Positions 7,473-10,336 of a stretch of DNA of 10,336 nt are shown one piece after another. Every line of letters begins with the position of its first letter. Positions within the stretch are counted from its first letter, which is position 1. This DNA comes from Bacilli bacterium (GTDB lineage Bacteria; Bacillota_I; Bacilli_A; RF39; UBA660), in NCBI GenBank assembly GCA_028685275.1, contig JAQUEG010000013.1, positions 1-10,336 of the forward strand. Direction: 5' to 3'. The notes below the pieces were generated by a model. It made no database searches. It was given only the letters and a program-made list of their open reading frames with translations, and had not been told where the DNA came from. A program made the position numbers and the translations under genes.

Positions 7473-7744
7473 TACTTATCACCTTTTTGGTTATGAAATT
7501 TAGTCATAATTCCTTCTTTACTTAATAAATCCCTTACTGTATCTGATGGTTTTGCTCCATTAGCAAGCCATTTTAACACTTTTTCTTCATTAATTTTTAC
7601 TTCAGCCGGATTAGTCAAAGGATTATAAGTACCTAATAATTCAATGAACTTACCACCACGAGAACTTCTTGAATCAGCTGCAACAATTCGATAGTATGGT
7701 TTCTTTTTCGCACCCATTCTTTTCAATCTTAATTTAACTGCCAT
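7472..7744 (-). CDS. rpsP: 30S ribosomal protein bS16
   Basis: Small-subunit ribosomal protein that binds 16S rRNA in the 5' domain and helps 30S assembly. It has 90 aa. The N-terminal [20 protein letters not shown] is the bS16 signature, followed by [22 protein letters not shown] and a [13 protein letters not shown] stretch, all characteristic. I chose the ATG at 7744 because AGGAGG lies 7 bases upstream (7757-7752) and the conserved sequence starts there. The frame extends upstream to 7795, but that extension is not S16-like and runs into the trxA terminator. It is first in the rpsP-khpA-uppS unit, with a leader of about 16 bases predicted from the promoter. Confidence 0.98.
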   Translation of the reverse strand: MAVKLRLKRMGAKKKPYYRIVAADSRSSRGGKFIELLGTYNPLTNPAEVKINEEKVLKWLANGAKPSDTVRDLLSKEGIMTKFHNQKGDK

Positions 7745-7766
7745 TTTATTTCCTCCTTTTTTTATT

Positions 7767-7795
7767 AATTTAACATAAAACAATAACAGTGTCAA
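7767..7795 (-). promoter_or_regulatory. Sigma-A-type promoter for rpsP-khpA-uppS, overlapping the trxA terminator
   Basis: On the minus strand there is a perfect TTGACA (7795-7790), a 17-base spacer and TAAATT (7772-7767), with TG one base upstream of the -10 (extended -10). The predicted start is near 7760, leaving about 16 bases of leader before ATG. The -35 box lies partly in the 3' arm of the terminator hairpin described at 7780-7820. Confidence 0.65.
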
Positions 7796-7820
7796 CCTTT
7801 TTTTGTTACACTGTTATTGT
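7780..7820 (-). terminator. Hairpin terminator after trxA
   Basis: A perfect 13-bp inverted repeat has arms at 7808-7820 (minus strand ACAATAACAGTGT) and 7780-7792 (ACACTGTTATTGT). A further 3 bp can form past a single bulged base, with an A-rich loop on the minus strand. The U-run after the stem is short (TTTT then ATG), so termination may be incomplete. It lies 16 bases after the trxA stop codon. Confidence 0.6.
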
Positions 7821-7836
7821 ATTCAATTTTTATTAT

Positions 7837-8157
7837 TTATTGCAAAGCAATAAATTCATCAATCCATTCATGAAGCATTTCAATCGTACAAAATCCCTGC
7901 TTTATTGATTGTAATTCACCATTCTTATATAAAATCAAAGTTGGTACCGACATAATTGATAATTTACGTACTATATTCTCATGTTTTTCAATATTTACTT
8001 TTACAATTTGAATATCACTTCGTTCTTTTGCTAATTGCTCTAATACTGGGCCTAGCATTTTACAAGGTCCACACCAATCAGCATAATAATCAACTAATAC
8101 AATTCCCTTTTTGATAACATTTTCATATTTTCCTTTATCTAAATTAATAATTGGCAT
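7837..8157 (-). CDS. trxA: Thioredoxin
   Basis: Cytosolic dithiol reductant for ribonucleotide reductase, peroxiredoxins and other disulfide targets. The 106-aa single thioredoxin fold has the active site WCGPCK at 28-33 (Cys29, Cys32), preceded by VLVDYYADW, and the cis-proline loop MSVPTLILY (Pro72). The Trp codon in the active site is TGG. The ATG at 8157 sits 10 bases after the cvpA stop with AAGGAG in between, partly overlapping that stop. cvpA and trxA therefore form a two-gene unit, which recalls the cvpA-polX-mutS2-trxA cluster of other Bacilli with the middle genes gone. Confidence 0.97.
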   Translation of the reverse strand: MPIINLDKGKYENVIKKGIVLVDYYADWCGPCKMLGPVLEQLAKERSDIQIVKVNIEKHENIVRKLSIMSVPTLILYKNGELQSIKQGFCTIEMLHEWIDEFIALQ

Positions 8158-8167
8158 ATCGATCTCC

Positions 8168-8878
8168 TTATCTATATTTATCTAATACCGTATCAAGTCC
8201 TGTTACTTTTAATTTACCATCAGCATATAATTTTTCAACACTTTTAACGGCGACAATTTTATTTTTTAGCATTACATCAATTACTTCTAAATTAACTTTA
8301 TTACTATCGGTCTCATCAGCAAAAACATCTTTTAATTCGTATATTTCTTTAAAGGTTTGAACCATTTTATTAGTATATTTAGATATAATTGGGGTTTTGT
8401 TTAAAATTGAATCTTTATATTTAGAATCTTCAATTAGTTTAATATTAAAAACAGGTAATGTTAAAATATAAAGAAAAACAAATATCCAAACATATGCTTC
8501 AATAAAACCCATAACTATTCCTAATAATTTAGATGGAATTCCTAAAAAAATAGTAAAATTCAAAATTTTTTCAAATAAACTAGTAAATCCCACTAAAATT
8601 CGGAAAATAATAAAAAATATTGATGCTACTATTAAAAAAGCAATAATTTCATATACTAAAATATTTAATGCTGATACGCCAGCAAAAAATCCCCCAAAGT
8701 TGAAAAATGGTAATTTTGCATATAAAAAAGCAGATACTGGATTCTTAAAAACAAATGCTAAAACAATAACTAATATAATACCAATTGACATTACTGTTTG
8801 TTTAAAGAATCCTCTTTTAAAACCAATTACACCACCCAAACCTAATAATAATAAAATAATTACATCTACTAACTGCAT
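8168..8878 (-). CDS. cvpA: CvpA-family membrane protein
   Basis: Integral membrane protein of the CvpA (colicin V production) family. The molecular role is not settled; in enterobacteria it is linked to envelope homeostasis. It has 236 aa. The N-terminal VDVIILLLLGLGGVIGFKRG is the family hallmark: a first membrane helix ending in G-x-x-x-G-F-x-R-G. Further hydrophobic segments lie at about 27-46, 62-99 and 113-145. The last roughly 80 residues are a hydrophilic tail, somewhat longer than the shortest family members, with KMVQTFKEIYELKD and an EVIDVMLKNKIVAVK stretch. The ATG at 8878 has AGGAG 7 bases upstream and a good promoter ahead of it. zapA, usually just before cvpA in Bacilli, is missing. 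Confidence 0.92.
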   Translation of the reverse strand: MQLVDVIILLLLGLGGVIGFKRGFFKQTVMSIGIILVIVLAFVFKNPVSAFLYAKLPFFNFGGFFAGVSALNILVYEIIAFLIVASIFFIIFRILVGFTSLFEKILNFTIFLGIPSKLLGIVMGFIEAYVWIFVFLYILTLPVFNIKLIEDSKYKDSILNKTPIISKYTNKMVQTFKEIYELKDVFADETDSNKVNLEVIDVMLKNKIVAVKSVEKLYADGKLKVTGLDTVLDKYR

Positions 8879-8910
8879 AATAACACTCCTTTTACTCTTA
8901 GAATATTTAT

Positions 8911-8939
8911 ATTATACTATAATTTATGCTAAAAACCAA
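8911..8939 (-). promoter_or_regulatory. Sigma-A-type promoter for cvpA-trxA
   Basis: On the minus strand TTGGTT (8939-8934), a 17-base spacer and a perfect TATAAT (8916-8911). The predicted start is near 8904, giving a leader of about 25 bases that contains the cvpA ribosome site AGGAG (8890-8886). It shares the gap of about 100 bases with the divergent rnhC signals. Confidence 0.6.
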
Positions 8940-8947
8940 TATTTTTG

Positions 8948-8956
8948 TGTTAAAAT
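8948..8956 (+). promoter_or_regulatory. Putative extended -10 promoter for rnhC
   Basis: TGTTAAAAT: a TAAAAT hexamer (8951-8956) with TG one base upstream. No recognisable -35 box lies 16-18 bases before it. The predicted start is near 8963, leaving a leader under 20 bases. Weak pattern evidence in an AT-rich gap. Confidence 0.35.
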
Positions 8957-8979
8957 ATTTATATAAGGGATGTGAGGTA

Positions 8980-9957
8980 ATGAAAGCGAAATCTAAAACT
9001 ATTGTTTACAAACTTAGCGATAATACTAAAGAAGAAATAATAAAGTACTACGCCGATAAAAAGCGTCCGAAAACACCGCCTTATGCAGTTTTCCAAGCTG
9101 ATGAAGCAGACACTGTTATAACATTATATGAATCAGGAAAAGTAATGTTTCAAGGAATAGGCGCTGATATCGATGCGGCCATGTGGAAAGAAAGAGAAAC
9201 CCATCTTAACCATGGTAAACCAGTAATTGATTTAACTAAAGACAAAAAGAAAGACAAAATAAAAGAAAAAGATAATATTACTAAAGAAACTAGTCATTAT
9301 TATCATATTAATTCAATTGGTTCTGATGAAGTTGGTACTGGTGATTACTTTGGACCAATTATTGTAACCGCTGCTTTTGTTACTAAAAAAGATATTCCTT
9401 TCTTAGAAGATTTAAAAATAAAAGATTCTAAGAATATACTTGATGAAAAAATTATTGAAATTGCACCACAACTAATTAAAAAAATACCACATGCTATTAT
9501 TATGTTAAATAATAAAGATTATAATTTAAATTATAGTAAAAAAGTAAATATGAATAAAATAAAGGCAATTCTTCATAATAAAGCAATTACTAATTTATTA
9601 AAGGATAATAATTATCAATATGAACAAATTATCGTTGATCAATTTGTTAATAAAAATAAATATTATGAATACTTGAAAGATACCCCTAATTTTATTAAAA
9701 ATATTAATTTTGTTACTAAGGCTGAAAGTAAATATTTTAGTGTAGCGTGTGCCGCCATTATTAGTAGATATTTATTTTTAAAAGAAACCAAAAAAATAAG
9801 TGATAAACTAAATATAATTATTCCAAAAGGTGCTGGTTCTAAAGTAGATGAAGCCGGAAAAATTATTGTTGAAAAATATGGTGAAGAAAAATTAAAAGAG
9901 ATTGCTAAATTAAATTTTAAAAATACAACTAAAATATTAAATAAAAATGATACTTAA
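8980..9957 (+). CDS. rnhC: Ribonuclease HIII
   Basis: Degrades the RNA strand of RNA-DNA hybrids and R-loops; cytosolic. It has 325 aa. The N-terminal TBP-like substrate-binding domain (about 1-80) has PPYAVFQADEADTVITLYES and KVMFQGIGAD, which marks HIII rather than HII. A lysine-rich linker follows (about 85-105). The catalytic domain begins SIGSDEVGTGDYFGP with Asp116 and Glu117; then DSKNILDEK (Asp149), IIVDQF (Asp220) and AESKYFSVACAAIISR (Glu249). I chose the ATG at 8980 because family homology begins there. An in-frame ATG at 8926 would add 18 unrelated residues and overlap the promoter region. The ribosome site is poorly placed: GAGGT lies only 1-2 bases before ATG, so AAGGGA (8965-8970) may serve instead. 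Divergent to cvpA, as in Bacillus. Confidence 0.96.
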   Translation: MKAKSKTIVYKLSDNTKEEIIKYYADKKRPKTPPYAVFQADEADTVITLYESGKVMFQGIGADIDAAMWKERETHLNHGKPVIDLTKDKKKDKIKEKDNITKETSHYYHINSIGSDEVGTGDYFGPIIVTAAFVTKKDIPFLEDLKIKDSKNILDEKIIEIAPQLIKKIPHAIIMLNNKDYNLNYSKKVNMNKIKAILHNKAITNLLKDNNYQYEQIIVDQFVNKNKYYEYLKDTPNFIKNINFVTKAESKYFSVACAAIISRYLFLKETKKISDKLNIIIPKGAGSKVDEAGKIIVEKYGEEKLKEIAKLNFKNTTKILNKNDT

Positions 9958-9979
9958 TAAACTATTAAGTATCATTTTT
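9943..9979. terminator. Strong bidirectional terminator between convergent rnhC and rhomboid genes
   Basis: ATGATACTTAATA (9947-9959) pairs perfectly with 9963-9975 around a 3-base loop, and flanking A and T runs extend the stem to 17 bp. T6 follows on the plus strand and T5 on the minus strand, so it can act both ways. The rnhC stop TAA (9955-9957) is inside the stem, and the rhomboid stop (9982-9980) is next to it. Confidence 0.85.
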
Positions 9980-10336
9980 TTATACGACATAGAAGAAACT
10001 TAAATAAATTAAAAAGATTAAAAATAATGAAGACATAATTACACCATTTATTTGTTCTATTTTATCAGTTTTATATTTTACGCCAACAGCCATTGAAATT
10101 AATATCCCACCAATTAAGCCACCAATATGGGCAAATTGATCAATACCAGCAAGAAAAAACCCAATTCCTAAGTTTAGTAATATAACTGGAATAATTCTAC
10201 TTTGAATTGCATTACCTAAATAAACACGATAATGATAACCAAAATAAACTAGTGACCCAAATAGTCCAAATATAGCCCCACTAGCGCCAACTGACCAGTG
10301 ATTTCCTAAAAAAGACATCGATAAAAGTGATCCTGT
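9980..10336 (-). CDS. Rhomboid-family intramembrane serine protease, C-terminal part (5' end outside window)
   Basis: Membrane-embedded serine protease that cleaves transmembrane proteins. The visible 118 residues are the C-terminal half; the frame stays open to the right edge, so the true start lies beyond it. The ATG at 10318 is internal to the protein: residues TGSLLS precede it in frame and belong to the conserved helix. The catalytic Ser is in GASGAIFG (visible residue 19), and the catalytic His is in FAHIGGLIGG (visible residue 70), the standard Ser-His dyad. A final hydrophobic segment (SSLFLIFLIYLSFF) suggests a seventh membrane helix. It converges on rnhC. The Bacillus GluP (YqgP) type is one possible match, but the deciding N-terminal region is not in the window. 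Confidence 0.93.
   Translation of the reverse strand, partial: TGSLLSMSFLGNHWSVGASGAIFGLFGSLVYFGYHYRVYLGNAIQSRIIPVILLNLGIGFFLAGIDQFAHIGGLIGGILISMAVGVKYKTDKIEQINGVIMSSLFLIFLIYLSFFYVV

Noticed and set aside
7745..7795. Longer rpsP start at a non-ATG codon at 7795
   Set aside because: The extension is not S16-like, would initiate inside the trxA terminator, and bypasses the perfect AGGAGG at 7757-7752.
7780..7820. Inverted repeat considered as an operator or riboswitch for rpsP
   Set aside because: It lies upstream of the predicted rpsP start and right after trxA, so a terminator is the simpler reading; no riboswitch-like conserved core is visible.
8151..8360. Plus-strand open frame of 69 codons opposite the end of cvpA
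   Set aside because: Antisense shadow of cvpA with no ribosome site or recognisable protein pattern.
8700..8966. Plus-strand open frame of 88 codons running into the rnhC promoter region
   Set aside because: Antisense to the N-terminal half of cvpA; the Pro/Asn/Lys-rich translation is the reverse of hydrophobic codons and it crosses both promoters.
8926..8979. Longer RNase HIII start adding 18 residues
   Set aside because: No ribosome site before 8926, the added residues are not part of the family, and the segment overlaps promoter-like sequence.
1..10336. Mobile element, CRISPR array, defence system, toxin-antitoxin pair, tRNA or rRNA
   Set aside because: No transposase or integrase motifs, spaced repeats, cloverleaf sequences or rRNA segments were seen; all coding space is taken by chromosomal housekeeping or envelope genes.

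Overview
The window is a compact, strongly AT-rich stretch of bacterial chromosome with 15 protein genes. Thirteen are complete and one is cut at each edge. Gaps are a few bases to about 100 bases. The gene families point to a low-GC Gram-positive (Bacilli-type) organism: a PrkC-type kinase with its PP2C phosphatase, RNase HIII, KhpA, the CvpA/TrxA neighbourhood, and the uppS-cdsA-rseP order. The very low GC, missing partner genes and short leaders suggest a reduced genome, such as a relative of Erysipelotrichia, Acholeplasma or the uncultured gut 'RF39' type. That placement is inference. UGA is not used as tryptophan: conserved Trp positions are UGG and no reading frame is broken. Every visible stop is TAA or TAG.

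Layout on the minus strand, in order of transcription. (1) cvpA-trxA (8878 to 7837) has a good sigma-A-like promoter upstream and a hairpin after trxA. (2) rpsP-khpA-uppS-papain-like protein (7744 to 5937) starts from a TTGACA promoter whose -35 box lies inside the trxA hairpin, and ends in a palindromic terminator. (3) cdsA-rseP-unknown 119-aa protein-fmt (5833 to 2654) has its own promoter and a 12-bp-stem hairpin at the fmt stop. (4) rlmN-prpC-prkC (2591 to the left edge) is probably read from an extended -10 promoter directly abutting that hairpin. On the plus strand, rnhC (8980-9957) is divergent from cvpA. It converges on a truncated rhomboid protease gene (9980 to the right edge), with a strong bidirectional terminator between them.

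The genes are housekeeping functions in three groups: translation (RpsP, Fmt, RlmN, KhpA), envelope precursor and membrane work (UppS, CdsA, RseP, rhomboid, CvpA, PrkC/PrpC) and redox or RNA-DNA hybrid removal (TrxA, RNase HIII). Two are poorly understood: the 119-aa acidic helical protein between rseP and fmt, and the permuted papain-like (YiiX-type) hydrolase between uppS and cdsA.

I see no mobile element, CRISPR array, defence system, tRNA or rRNA, and no clear new biological system. The points of interest are eroded versions of well-known Bacilli gene clusters, overlapping terminator/promoter signals, and the two unexplained passenger genes. No gap exceeds 300 bases.
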